Shown: positions 1 through 5,364, counted from the stretch's first letter. The stretch: 5,364 nt of DNA from Rickettsiales bacterium (GCA_002711515.1 PARN01000036.1:8358-13721); one strand, 5' to 3'. The notes: generated by a model not told the origin, from the sequence alone. Program-made: numbers and translations.

Positions 1-507
1 AAAGAATATAAAAAATCAAGTAAACAATTTTATTTTCTTTTTTCAATATCCCTTCTGTTCGCATATCTGGTGTTATGTGCACAGTTTGAAAGTTTCAAAT
101 TTCCTTTAATTATTATGTTATCGGTTCCTCTTACTTTAATCTCTCCTTTTTTGGCAATTTTTATTTTTAAAAATTCTATAAATATTTTTAGCCAGATTGG
201 AGTAATAATTTTGATGGGTATAGCAGCTAAAAATGGTATCTTGATTGTTGAGTTTGCTAAACAACTTAAAACTAAAGGTATGAATTCTTACGATGCACTT
301 ATCAGTTCATGTAGAAAAAGATTTAGACCTATTATCATGACTGGTTTGTCGACAGTTGTAGGAATCATCCCGTTAGTGATAGGTTCAGGTGCTGGCTTTG
401 AATCAAGACTTACAATAGGGTTAGTTTTAATTTCTGGGATTATTTTTTCTATTTTTTTGACTCTTTTTATCACTCCATTTTTTTATAAGATTATTGATAA
501 TGATTAA
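1..507 (+). CDS. RND-family efflux transporter, C-terminal part (5' end outside window)
   Basis: The reading frame is open from the first base, so this is the last 168 codons of a protein usually over 1,000 residues long. A GTG at 70 is internal, because the conserved family sequence continues upstream of it. RND pumps of the AcrB/MexB/HAE1 type are inner-membrane, proton-driven exporters that work with a periplasmic adaptor and an outer-membrane channel. Visible hallmarks are the helix start AQFESFKFPLIIMLSVPL, then GIAAKNGILIVEFAK, then RPIIMTGLSTVVGIIPL. By my alignment from memory, fragment residues K77, R107 and T114 match AcrB K940, R971 and T978 of the proton relay, so this end looks functional. 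The rest is strongly hydrophobic, consistent with the last transmembrane helices, and ends in a short tail (IIDND). The substrate cannot be told from this end. The stop codon overlaps the stop of the converging fhcA-like gene. Confidence 0.93.
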   Translation, partial: KEYKKSSKQFYFLFSISLLFAYLVLCAQFESFKFPLIIMLSVPLTLISPFLAIFIFKNSINIFSQIGVIILMGIAAKNGILIVEFAKQLKTKGMNSYDALISSCRKRFRPIIMTGLSTVVGIIPLVIGSGAGFESRLTIGLVLISGIIFSIFLTLFITPFFYKIIDND

Positions 508-2159
508 TTACTTTTCACATATTTGAAGTTGCTTTCATTGAAAAAGCTTTCATCAATTTCAAAATCATGGAGTTTTAAGGAATAAAATTCATCAAACCAC
601 TTTTGAATTTTCTTACGAATGTTCTTATCATAATCTAAATTTAAAGCTTGGGTTGAAGTTTTCTTGTACTTAATAATTTTACCATTTCTAACTATTTCTT
701 CTCCATCTTTAAAAACATATTTTGCTTTACTAAACATCTTATCGATTGATTTTTTGGGGTCATAAACAGAAATATCTGCTTTGCATCCAACTTTTAATGA
801 GCCCCTGTCTTTTAATCCTAGGATTTTTGCAGGGGCAGCTCTTGTCATGATCGCTATGTCGTAAAGCGAATATGTTCTCTTTAAATATTTTAAGTCTGAA
901 ATCTCACTTGCCTCTTTGTTAATATAACTGATATTCGCATCTCTAAAATCTTTATCCATTAAAAGTCTAATTAACTTTGGATAGGAAGTAAATGGAGCTC
1001 CATTTGGATGATCTGTTGTTAAAAAAACTCTCCAGGGATCATCAATCATCAAAAAAAGTTCAAGTCCAATAGCCCATTGTAATGCGTTAACAAAGTTTTT
1101 TGCTTTATATTCGTAAGGAACCACCCCACCTCCTCCATCCTCCAATTCTGACAAAATCCATTTGTCAGGATTTGCATAGGATTTTGCTTGGTTTTGTTTC
1201 CAAATATCAGATGAAATGGTCATCGTGGGCTCAAACATAATTTGCCCCACATCTACAGAGATATTCTTATTCTTTTTTACAGCATCTGCTAATTTTTGGG
1301 CACCTGAAGAAAATCCTTTTTTACCCTTTGAATCATATCCATAAAATTGTACATGTGCTAAATGCATTCTTCTCCCTTGAGATCCTTTAATGGTCTCTAA
1401 AATAGATTCTATATTTCCTGCAATACCAAGATTATTGCAATGAACATGAACAGGGTGAGGAATCTTTAAACTTTCGTTAGCAATGTTTAAAGCTTGAAGA
1501 ATTTGTCTGGAACTAACTCCATAAGCAGGAACAATATCATCAAACTTAAATGATTCAGCATCTCCTCCATTTTTGAAAAACTCTGAGCCACCAGCGTTAA
1601 TAACTTTCAGTCCTAAACATTTAGAGGAGTTCAGTGTCCATGCAACGTAATCATTAACAAATGACTGTCCTTTTTTTTTACTCAAAGCTTCAAGTAGAAA
1701 ATTATCATTTCCTACGATTCCCAGGCCGCCTTTATCAATCATAGGTATTTTTTCTAACTCCAACTGAGTGAGGAAAGAATTTACAGGAAGAATAGCTGGT
1801 TCAATGACTGTTGTAAAACCCATTTCAGCATACCTATATCCGGTACCCTCTGATGTCCACCTTGAATTAAATGATGGGAGGGTTTTTTTTCTACCAAGAT
1901 TTTTTTGGATGAAATTTGAATGTATTTCCGGTGATAGCAATCTTGCATTATTTACGTTGCCTCCTGCGATATGGGAATGAATATCAATTGCCCCTGCCAT
2001 GACAATCATTCCATCAACGTCATATGAATGGCTATAAGATGACTTTTCAGATTTTTTGGGATCTACAATAATACCATCTTTAACAAATATATCTTGTTTT
2101 CTATTTTCAATATTTTGTGATGGGTCAAAGATAATTCCATTTATAATCTTAAATTTCAT
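504..2159 (-). CDS. fhcA: Formylmethanofuran dehydrogenase subunit A / FhcA homologue (amidohydrolase fold)
   Basis: This 551-residue protein matches the FmdA/FwdA/FhcA family along its length. In bacteria FhcA is the hydrolase subunit of the formyltransferase/hydrolase complex, which turns formyl-tetrahydromethanopterin into formate through a methanofuran-type carrier in the cytoplasm. Visible motifs are IDIHSHIAGG (H61, H63), GTGYRYAEMGFTTVIEPA (106-122), GLKVINAGG (K185, the likely carboxylated lysine), HPVHVHCNNLG (H238, H240), MHLAHVQF (H266, H269), SVDVGQIMF (301-309), GGGGVVPY (342-349) and TTDHPNG (D383). These are the expected ligands of the binuclear zinc site; exact pairing is my inference. 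Length is normal for the family and I see no frameshift. The start is the only plausible ATG, but no clear Shine-Dalgarno precedes it (AAAAGTGCAAA-ATG). No fhcB, fhcC or fhcD is adjacent: folE diverges upstream and a pump gene converges downstream. Biochemical role in isolation is therefore uncertain. Confidence 0.88.
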   Translation of the reverse strand: MKFKIINGIIFDPSQNIENRKQDIFVKDGIIVDPKKSEKSSYSHSYDVDGMIVMAGAIDIHSHIAGGNVNNARLLSPEIHSNFIQKNLGRKKTLPSFNSRWTSEGTGYRYAEMGFTTVIEPAILPVNSFLTQLELEKIPMIDKGGLGIVGNDNFLLEALSKKKGQSFVNDYVAWTLNSSKCLGLKVINAGGSEFFKNGGDAESFKFDDIVPAYGVSSRQILQALNIANESLKIPHPVHVHCNNLGIAGNIESILETIKGSQGRRMHLAHVQFYGYDSKGKKGFSSGAQKLADAVKKNKNISVDVGQIMFEPTMTISSDIWKQNQAKSYANPDKWILSELEDGGGGVVPYEYKAKNFVNALQWAIGLELFLMIDDPWRVFLTTDHPNGAPFTSYPKLIRLLMDKDFRDANISYINKEASEISDLKYLKRTYSLYDIAIMTRAAPAKILGLKDRGSLKVGCKADISVYDPKKSIDKMFSKAKYVFKDGEEIVRNGKIIKYKKTSTQALNLDYDKNIRKKIQKWFDEFYSLKLHDFEIDESFFNESNFKYVKSN

Positions 2160-2259
2160 TTTGCACTTTTTTAATAATAGTAGTATTAAATATAAAAATA
2201 TATATCTTTAAAATTGATTAAATTATACATATATATATTAATATCAAATAAAAATAGCT
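2160..2259. promoter_or_regulatory. Divergent promoter region between fhcA-like gene and folE
   Basis: The 100 bp between the two divergent starts is almost entirely A and T and must carry the promoters of both genes. For the minus strand there is a perfect TATAAT (2227 down to 2222) with TTGATA (2247 down to 2242) above it, but the spacer is only 14 bp. For the plus strand TTGATT (2214-2219) stands 16 bp before TATTAA (2236-2241), a weak match. The AT alternation (2223-2240) makes chance matches likely, so individual boxes are tentative. Neither start codon has a clear Shine-Dalgarno sequence. Confidence 0.55.
2170..2190. repeat. Inverted repeat upstream of fhcA-like gene (possible operator)
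   Basis: TTTAATA (2170-2176) and TATTAAA (2184-2190) form a perfect 7-bp inverted repeat around a 7-nt centre, ATAGTAG. It lies 10 bp upstream of the fhcA-like start codon, where a repressor or leader structure could act. Such AT-only palindromes arise easily by chance in this base composition, so it is a candidate only. Confidence 0.3.
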
Positions 2260-2871
2260 ATGGATTCAATAATTACAAAGAAAAATCTTAAAGAACTTGA
2301 AGAACACAAAGTAACCAGAGAAGAAGCAGAAAAGGCTGTAAAAACACTGATCAAATGGGCAGGAGATGACCCTGAAAGAGAAGGTTTAAAAGATACTCCT
2401 AAGAGAGTTGTAAATGCCTACGAAGAATTTTTCGCAGGATACAAAGAATCTGCTAAAGACGTTCTATCTCGAACCTTTGAGGATGTGCAAGGATATAAGG
2501 ATATTGTAATGCTGAAAGACATCAACTTCAACTCTCACTGTGAACATCACATGGTCCCAATCATTGGAAAGGTTCATCTTGCTTACACCCCAACTGAAAA
2601 GGTTGTTGGTATCTCTAAACTAGCAAGAGCCGTTGATATTTATGCAAAAAGACTTCAGACCCAAGAAACCATGACTCAACAAGTCGCAAAATGTATCCAA
2701 ACAACCCTGAATCCATCAGGTGTAGCTGTATACATAGAAGCATTGCATCAATGTATGACCACCAGAGGTGTTAGTAAACCGAATGTTTCTACAATTACAA
2801 GTTGTTTTTTAGGTGAATTCAAAAATAATCAAGAATTAAGACAAAGATTCACTGATTATATAAGAAATTAA
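2260..2871 (+). CDS. folE: GTP cyclohydrolase I (zinc-dependent type IA)
   Basis: This cytosolic enzyme converts GTP to 7,8-dihydroneopterin triphosphate and formate, the first step of folate and other pterin pathways. The 203-residue length is normal. The N-terminal helical region (about 18-60) contains DPEREGLKDTPKRV. The catalytic core has SHCEHHMVP, with C94 and H97 as zinc ligands and H96 equivalent to E. coli His112, then GISKLARAVDIYAKRLQTQE (117-136), and LHQCMTTRGV with H163 and the third zinc ligand C165 (E. coli Cys181). All key residues are present, so this is the classical zinc enzyme and not the zinc-sparing FolE2 type. The ATG is the only start that keeps the N-terminal region. 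There is no obvious Shine-Dalgarno. The stop codon shares its last A with the start of hisI, so the two are co-transcribed and probably translationally coupled. Placement beside an fhcA homologue suggests, but does not prove, supply of pterin for a C1 carrier. Confidence 0.97.
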   Translation: MDSIITKKNLKELEEHKVTREEAEKAVKTLIKWAGDDPEREGLKDTPKRVVNAYEEFFAGYKESAKDVLSRTFEDVQGYKDIVMLKDINFNSHCEHHMVPIIGKVHLAYTPTEKVVGISKLARAVDIYAKRLQTQETMTQQVAKCIQTTLNPSGVAVYIEALHQCMTTRGVSKPNVSTITSCFLGEFKNNQELRQRFTDYIRN

Positions 2872-3344
2872 TGAACATAGACTTTGAAAAAAGAAAATCT
2901 GTCTACGAAGTTGAAGAAGGCTCCTCGCTACAACCTAAATTTGATGAAAAAGGGTTAATTCCAGTTATTACTGTTGGTATTAAGGATAACGATATCCTCA
3001 TGCACGGCTATATGAATGAAAAAGCATTCAAACTTTCAATTGAAACAAAAAAGGCACATTATTGGTCAAGAAGTAGGCAAACCATATGGAAAAAAGGCGA
3101 AATAAGTGGACTTACCCAAAATATCAGAAGGATAAAAATAGATGACGACCAAGATTCTGTTATATTCTATGTTGAACTGGAAGGTCTTGAAGCAAGTTGC
3201 CATGTCGGCTATAAATCATGTTTTTACAGAGAAATCGATCTAAAAAGAATGTCCGAAAAGCCCAAATTAGTATTTACTGAAACAAAAAAAACCTTCGACC
3301 CTAAAAAAGTATATGGCGATATACCTAATCCAACGAAGTTATAA
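2871..3344 (+). CDS. hisI: Phosphoribosyl-AMP cyclohydrolase (HisI), variant metal motif
   Basis: HisI opens the adenine ring of phosphoribosyl-AMP in histidine synthesis (third step). The core runs from about residue 29 to 122: LIPVITVG, LMHGYMNEKAF, HYWSRSRQTIWKKG (63-76), and CHVGYKSCFYR with C110 and C117, which match two of the zinc-binding cysteines. The motif usually written DCDxD reads DDDQD here (91-95), so the third zinc cysteine is replaced by D92. The protein has 157 residues, longer than the roughly 110-residue core. The extra is an N-terminal stretch and a charged tail ending FDPKKVYGDIPNPTKL. No HisE domain is fused. It begins inside the folE stop codon (TAATG) with no Shine-Dalgarno of its own, so it is likely translated by coupling to folE. 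No other histidine genes are near, so it may be a detached hisI or a paralogue. Family assignment is firm; the exact substrate is less so. Confidence 0.9.
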   Translation: MNIDFEKRKSVYEVEEGSSLQPKFDEKGLIPVITVGIKDNDILMHGYMNEKAFKLSIETKKAHYWSRSRQTIWKKGEISGLTQNIRRIKIDDDQDSVIFYVELEGLEASCHVGYKSCFYREIDLKRMSEKPKLVFTETKKTFDPKKVYGDIPNPTKL

Positions 3345-3355
3345 CAAAAAATATT

Positions 3356-3383
3356 TTGAAATTAGTGTTTAACTTGGTAAAAT
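3356..3383 (+). promoter_or_regulatory. Predicted sigma70-type promoter for the aldehyde dehydrogenase gene
   Basis: TTGAAA (3356-3361, 5 of 6 consensus bases) is followed after 16 bp by TAAAAT (3378-3383, 5 of 6). Transcription would start near 3390 and give a leader of about 23 nt that still includes the AGGAGG site. This geometry is better than that of any other pair I found in the window. It implies the aldehyde dehydrogenase can be expressed independently of folE-hisI. Confidence 0.55.
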
Positions 3384-3388
3384 CCAAG
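3373..3388. repeat. Inverted repeat bracketing the -10 box (candidate operator)
   Basis: CTTGG (3373-3377) and CCAAG (3384-3388) form a perfect 5-bp inverted repeat, and the 6 bases between them are exactly the predicted -10 box TAAAAT. A dimeric repressor bound here would cover the -10 element. No U-tract follows, so it is not a convincing terminator for hisI. No regulator gene is visible in the window, so the role is inferred from position only. Confidence 0.45.
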
Positions 3389-3400
3389 CTTATATAATCA

Positions 3401-3406
3401 AGGAGG
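3401..3406 (+). promoter_or_regulatory. Strong ribosome binding site of the aldehyde dehydrogenase gene
   Basis: AGGAGG lies 6 bases before the ATG at 3413, near-ideal spacing. It fixes the start and is the only strong Shine-Dalgarno sequence in the window, which suggests this gene is expressed at a higher level than its neighbours. Confidence 0.85.
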
Positions 3407-3412
3407 AAATTA

Positions 3413-4930
3413 ATGGACGCTTCAGTTCTAAATTATACAGTCAACGATAATGTTGGTGAATTCTTAAATAAAACAAAAAAACTTTATATCAACGGAAAAT
3501 GGGTTGAACCAGCTTCTGGAAAAACCTTTGATGTTGAAGACCCTGCTACTGGAAAAAAAATAGCCACCTGTGCAGCTGGTGAAGAAGAAGATGTTAACTT
3601 AGCAGTTTCAGCGGCTAGGAAATGTTTTGATTCAGGCAAATGGGGAAAAATTCCACCAAATGAGAAAGGCAAAATCATTTGGAAAATAGCTGATTTAATA
3701 GATAAACATACTGAAGAATTAGCTCAGTTAGAATCGCTAGATAATGGCAAGCCCGTTGCCATCGCAACTGGTGCAGACGTTGCACTATCCTCTGATATCT
3801 TCAGATATATGGCAGGTTGGGCAACAAAAATAGAAGGAGAAACTATTCCTATATCTGTGCCATACACACCAGGTGCTCAATATCATAGTTATACTTTAAG
3901 AGAACCAGTTGGGGTTGTTGCTCAGATAATTCCTTGGAATTTTCCCCTTTTAATGGCAGCATGGAAATTATCTGTTGCTCTTGCAGCTGGGTGTACGATA
4001 GTTTTAAAACCAGCTGAACAAACACCTCTATCAGCGTTGAGGTTAACTGAAATTATTAATGATGCCGGTCTTCTTCCTGAAGGTGTGCTAAACGTGATTA
4101 CCGGATTTGGTGAACAAGCTGGAGCACCTCTTGCAGCTCATCCACATGTCGATAAGGTTGCCTTTACTGGATCAACTGAAGTAGGAAAGCTAATTACAAA
4201 AGCATCTGCTGGAAATCTAAAAAAAGTATCACTGGAATTGGGTGGTAAATCTCCGACTATTATTTTTCCGGATGCAGATATAGATGCAGCGATTGCTGGA
4301 GCAGCTTCTGCTATCTTCTTTAATCACGGTCAATGTTGTTGTGCGGGATCAAGATTAATGGCACACGAAAAAGTTTTTGATAAAGTAACAGAAGGTATTT
4401 CAAAAATTGCTTCAAACATAAAGGTTGGTCCAGGTATGGACGCATCTAGTGAGATGGGGCCACTTGTTTCAAATGAACAATTTGAGAAAGTTTCTGGTTA
4501 TATTGAAGCAGGAAAATCTGACGGAGGTGAAATTGTTGCTGGAGGAAAATATGATAATTCTTCAGGTGGTCATTTCGTTCATCCAACAGTTTTTGCGAAA
4601 ACAAATGCTGATATGTCAATTGTCAAAGAAGAAATCTTTGGTCCAGTACTCTGTGCACAACCCTTTAACGATCAAGATTTAGACAAGATTGCAGATGCTG
4701 CAAATAACACAACTTTTGGTCTTGCAGCAAGTGTTTGGAGTCAAAACATTAGTACTGCCCATAAGCTTGCGGCAAAAATCAGAGCCGGGACAGTATGGAT
4801 AAATTGTCATAATATTTTTGACGCATCACTGCCATTTGGAGGTTATAAAGAATCTGGTTGGGGTAGAGAAATGGGTCATGAAGTCCTAAAAAACTATACA
4901 GAACTTAAAGCAGTTACTGTTAACCTCTAG
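3413..4930 (+). CDS. NAD-dependent aldehyde dehydrogenase (ALDH1/2-like)
   Basis: This soluble enzyme of 505 residues oxidises an aldehyde to the acid with NAD(P)+. The cofactor-binding part shows PWNFP (N176, the oxyanion asparagine, equivalent to ALDH2 N169), VLKPAEQTPL (K199 and E202; the glutamate favours NAD+ over NADP+), and FTGSTEVG (251-258). The catalytic part has LELGGKSP with the general base E275 and GQCCCAGSR with the nucleophile C309, the middle cysteine as in ALDH2 C302. EEIFGPV (406-412) and PFGGYKESGWGRE (474-486) complete the set. Length is normal and nothing is missing. Substrate cannot be fixed from motifs; acetaldehyde, phenylacetaldehyde and betaine aldehyde enzymes share this pattern. 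The following DUF485-ActP genes for acetate transport favour acetaldehyde or a similar C2 aldehyde (inference). It has its own predicted promoter, a candidate operator and a strong ribosome binding site, so induction by substrate is plausible. Confidence 0.95.
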   Translation: MDASVLNYTVNDNVGEFLNKTKKLYINGKWVEPASGKTFDVEDPATGKKIATCAAGEEEDVNLAVSAARKCFDSGKWGKIPPNEKGKIIWKIADLIDKHTEELAQLESLDNGKPVAIATGADVALSSDIFRYMAGWATKIEGETIPISVPYTPGAQYHSYTLREPVGVVAQIIPWNFPLLMAAWKLSVALAAGCTIVLKPAEQTPLSALRLTEIINDAGLLPEGVLNVITGFGEQAGAPLAAHPHVDKVAFTGSTEVGKLITKASAGNLKKVSLELGGKSPTIIFPDADIDAAIAGAASAIFFNHGQCCCAGSRLMAHEKVFDKVTEGISKIASNIKVGPGMDASSEMGPLVSNEQFEKVSGYIEAGKSDGGEIVAGGKYDNSSGGHFVHPTVFAKTNADMSIVKEEIFGPVLCAQPFNDQDLDKIADAANNTTFGLAASVWSQNISTAHKLAAKIRAGTVWINCHNIFDASLPFGGYKESGWGREMGHEVLKNYTELKAVTVNL

Positions 4931-4943
4931 GTTTATTTCATTT

Positions 4944-4967
4944 TAGCCAGGTCTTAACGCCTGGCTA
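4944..4967 (+). repeat. GC-rich hairpin between aldehyde dehydrogenase and DUF485 genes
   Basis: TAGCCAGG (4944-4951) and CCTGGCTA (4960-4967) form a perfect 8-bp stem with an 8-nt loop, which a U-G wobble could close further to 6 nt. It begins 13 nt after the aldehyde dehydrogenase stop and ends 9 nt before the DUF485 start. It is notably GC-rich for this DNA. No T-run follows on either strand, so it is not a classical Rho-independent terminator. It could be a partial terminator, an mRNA 3'-end stabiliser that lowers downstream expression, or a protein-binding palindrome. Confidence 0.6.
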
Positions 4968-4976
4968 CACCTCCGC

Positions 4977-5258
4977 ATGGAAAAATCAGATACAAGTAAA
5001 GATTTTCGTAAACTTGTTAAAGCTAGTAACAAATTAAGCTACACCCTTTCCCTTTTAGTATTAATTACATATTTCTCATTTATCTTAATTATTGGGTTCG
5101 CACCAGAATTATTTGAAATCTATGTTTTTAATTCATCAATTACATTTGGTATTGCTTTAGGTTTAGGAATCATAATATTCTCAATTATCCTTACATTTGT
5201 ATACGTTATTATATCAAATCTCTATCTTGACAAATTAAAAGAAAAAATTCGACAATGA
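4977..5258 (+). CDS. yjcH: DUF485 family membrane protein (YjcH-like)
   Basis: A 93-residue inner-membrane protein with a charged cytosolic N-terminus (DFRKLVKASNKLSYTLS), a first membrane helix at about 21-42 ending in FAP, a short polar link, a second helix at about 56-80, and a basic tail (LDKLKEKIRQ). The pattern FRxLV...FILIIGFAP is the DUF485 signature seen in E. coli YjcH, which is encoded between acs and actP. Its molecular role is not established; a small partner of the sodium:solute symporter is the usual suggestion. The ATG is the first possible start after an in-frame stop at 4944-4946. No Shine-Dalgarno precedes it; instead the leader reads CACCTCCGC. The stop overlaps the start of the actP-like gene (ATGA), so the two are coupled. 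It lies 46 nt after the aldehyde dehydrogenase gene, beyond a hairpin. Confidence 0.88.
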   Translation: MEKSDTSKDFRKLVKASNKLSYTLSLLVLITYFSFILIIGFAPELFEIYVFNSSITFGIALGLGIIIFSIILTFVYVIISNLYLDKLKEKIRQ

Positions 5259-5364
5259 AATATATTTACCTTTTTTTTGTTTATATTCTTTTACCTAACC
5301 TTTCATTTTCAATGGAAGTTGGGAGTAAAAATTATGCTGCATTAATATTTTCGTTATTTGTGAT
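5255..5364 (+). CDS. actP: ActP-like acetate/sodium:solute symporter, N-terminal fragment (3' end outside window)
   Basis: Only the first 36 codons are present. The start overlaps the DUF485 stop by 4 bp (ATGA), the usual arrangement of a DUF485-ActP pair. The product begins MKYIYLFFVYILLPNLSFS, a hydrophobic stretch that reads as a signal peptide with likely cleavage after S19. After a short polar loop (MEVGSKNY) a new hydrophobic segment begins (AALIFSLFV), as in E. coli ActP, where a cleavable-looking leader precedes the first transport helix. ActP imports acetate and similar short carboxylates using the sodium gradient. Identification rests mainly on the DUF485 neighbour and this N-terminal layout, because no transport motif lies inside the window. 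Confidence 0.72.
   Translation, partial: MKYIYLFFVYILLPNLSFSMEVGSKNYAALIFSLFV

Noticed and set aside
531..547. GCTTT...AAAGC stem followed by TTTCAT as a terminator of the pump gene
   Set aside because: Only a 5-bp AT-rich stem with no continuous T-run, and it lies inside fhcA coding sequence.
504..2159. Generic dihydroorotase, hydantoinase or deacylase of the amidohydrolase superfamily
   Set aside because: FmdA/FhcA-specific segments (GTGYRYAEMGFTTV, HVHCNNLG, DVGQIMF, TTDHPNG) occur in the right order and the length fits that family.
2260..2871. Zinc-sparing FolE paired with a zinc-independent HisI as a zinc-starvation cassette
   Set aside because: FolE is the classical type with all three zinc ligands (C94, H97, C165), which argues against a zinc-saving pair, and no Zur-like operator was recognised.
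3393..3398. Perfect TATAAT just before the aldehyde dehydrogenase ribosome binding site
   Set aside because: Transcription from it would start at about 3404-3406, inside AGGAGG, and destroy the ribosome binding site. The TTGAAA/TAAAAT pair upstream fits better.
4425..4682. 85-codon open frame inside the aldehyde dehydrogenase gene
   Set aside because: It is an out-of-frame shadow of a fully conserved enzyme, without a ribosome binding site or recognisable protein features.
4944..4967. Rho-independent terminator after the aldehyde dehydrogenase gene
   Set aside because: The stem is good, but no U-tract follows on either strand, so it is listed as a hairpin of unknown role.
1..5364. tRNA, rRNA, CRISPR array, insertion sequence or riboswitch
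   Set aside because: No cloverleaf, regularly spaced repeats, transposase motifs or terminal inverted repeats were seen, and the non-coding gaps are all 100 bp or less.

Overview
The window is 5,364 bp of AT-rich, densely packed bacterial DNA. Several things point to a Gram-negative, probably proteobacterial-type bacterium: an RND inner-membrane efflux pump, an ActP-type acetate permease with a signal peptide and its DUF485 partner, short or overlapping gene junctions, and many AAA lysine codons and A/T runs. The FhcA-type gene suggests a lineage with tetrahydromethanopterin/methanofuran-linked one-carbon metabolism, such as methylotroph-like bacteria. I cannot name the genus or exclude other Gram-negative phyla that carry this pathway.

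Layout, left to right. (1) Positions 1-507, + strand: the last 168 codons of an RND-family proton-driven efflux transporter. (2) Positions 504-2159, - strand: a complete 551-residue formylmethanofuran dehydrogenase subunit A / FhcA homologue, converging on the pump gene with a 4-bp overlap of the two 3' ends. (3) Positions 2160-2259: a very AT-rich divergent promoter region. (4) Positions 2260-3344, + strand: folE (GTP cyclohydrolase I) and hisI (phosphoribosyl-AMP cyclohydrolase), sharing one base in a TAATG junction. (5) Positions 3345-3412: a spacer with a good sigma70-like promoter whose -10 box is bracketed by an inverted repeat, followed by a strong AGGAGG site. (6) Positions 3413-4930: a complete ALDH1/2-like NAD-dependent aldehyde dehydrogenase. 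(7) Positions 4931-4976: a spacer with a GC-rich 8-bp hairpin. (8) Positions 4977-5258: a DUF485 (YjcH-like) two-helix membrane protein, overlapping by ATGA with (9) the first 36 codons of an ActP-like acetate/solute symporter that runs off the window.

How the genes may work together. FhcA would be the hydrolase subunit of the complex that releases formate from the C1 carrier. FolE makes the first pterin intermediate and could feed C1-carrier cofactor synthesis. The aldehyde dehydrogenase followed by DUF485-ActP looks like an aldehyde/acetate (C2) utilisation module. The C1-to-pterin link is inference from adjacency only.

The points most worth a second look are: the fhcA homologue standing alone, without fhcB, fhcC or fhcD beside it; the HisI variant in which the metal motif usually written DCDxD reads DDDQD; the operator-like palindrome centred on the aldehyde dehydrogenase -10 box; and the hairpin plus anti-Shine-Dalgarno-like CACCTCC in front of the DUF485 gene. 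I see no mobile element, CRISPR array, tRNA or rRNA, and no clear evidence of a wholly new system.
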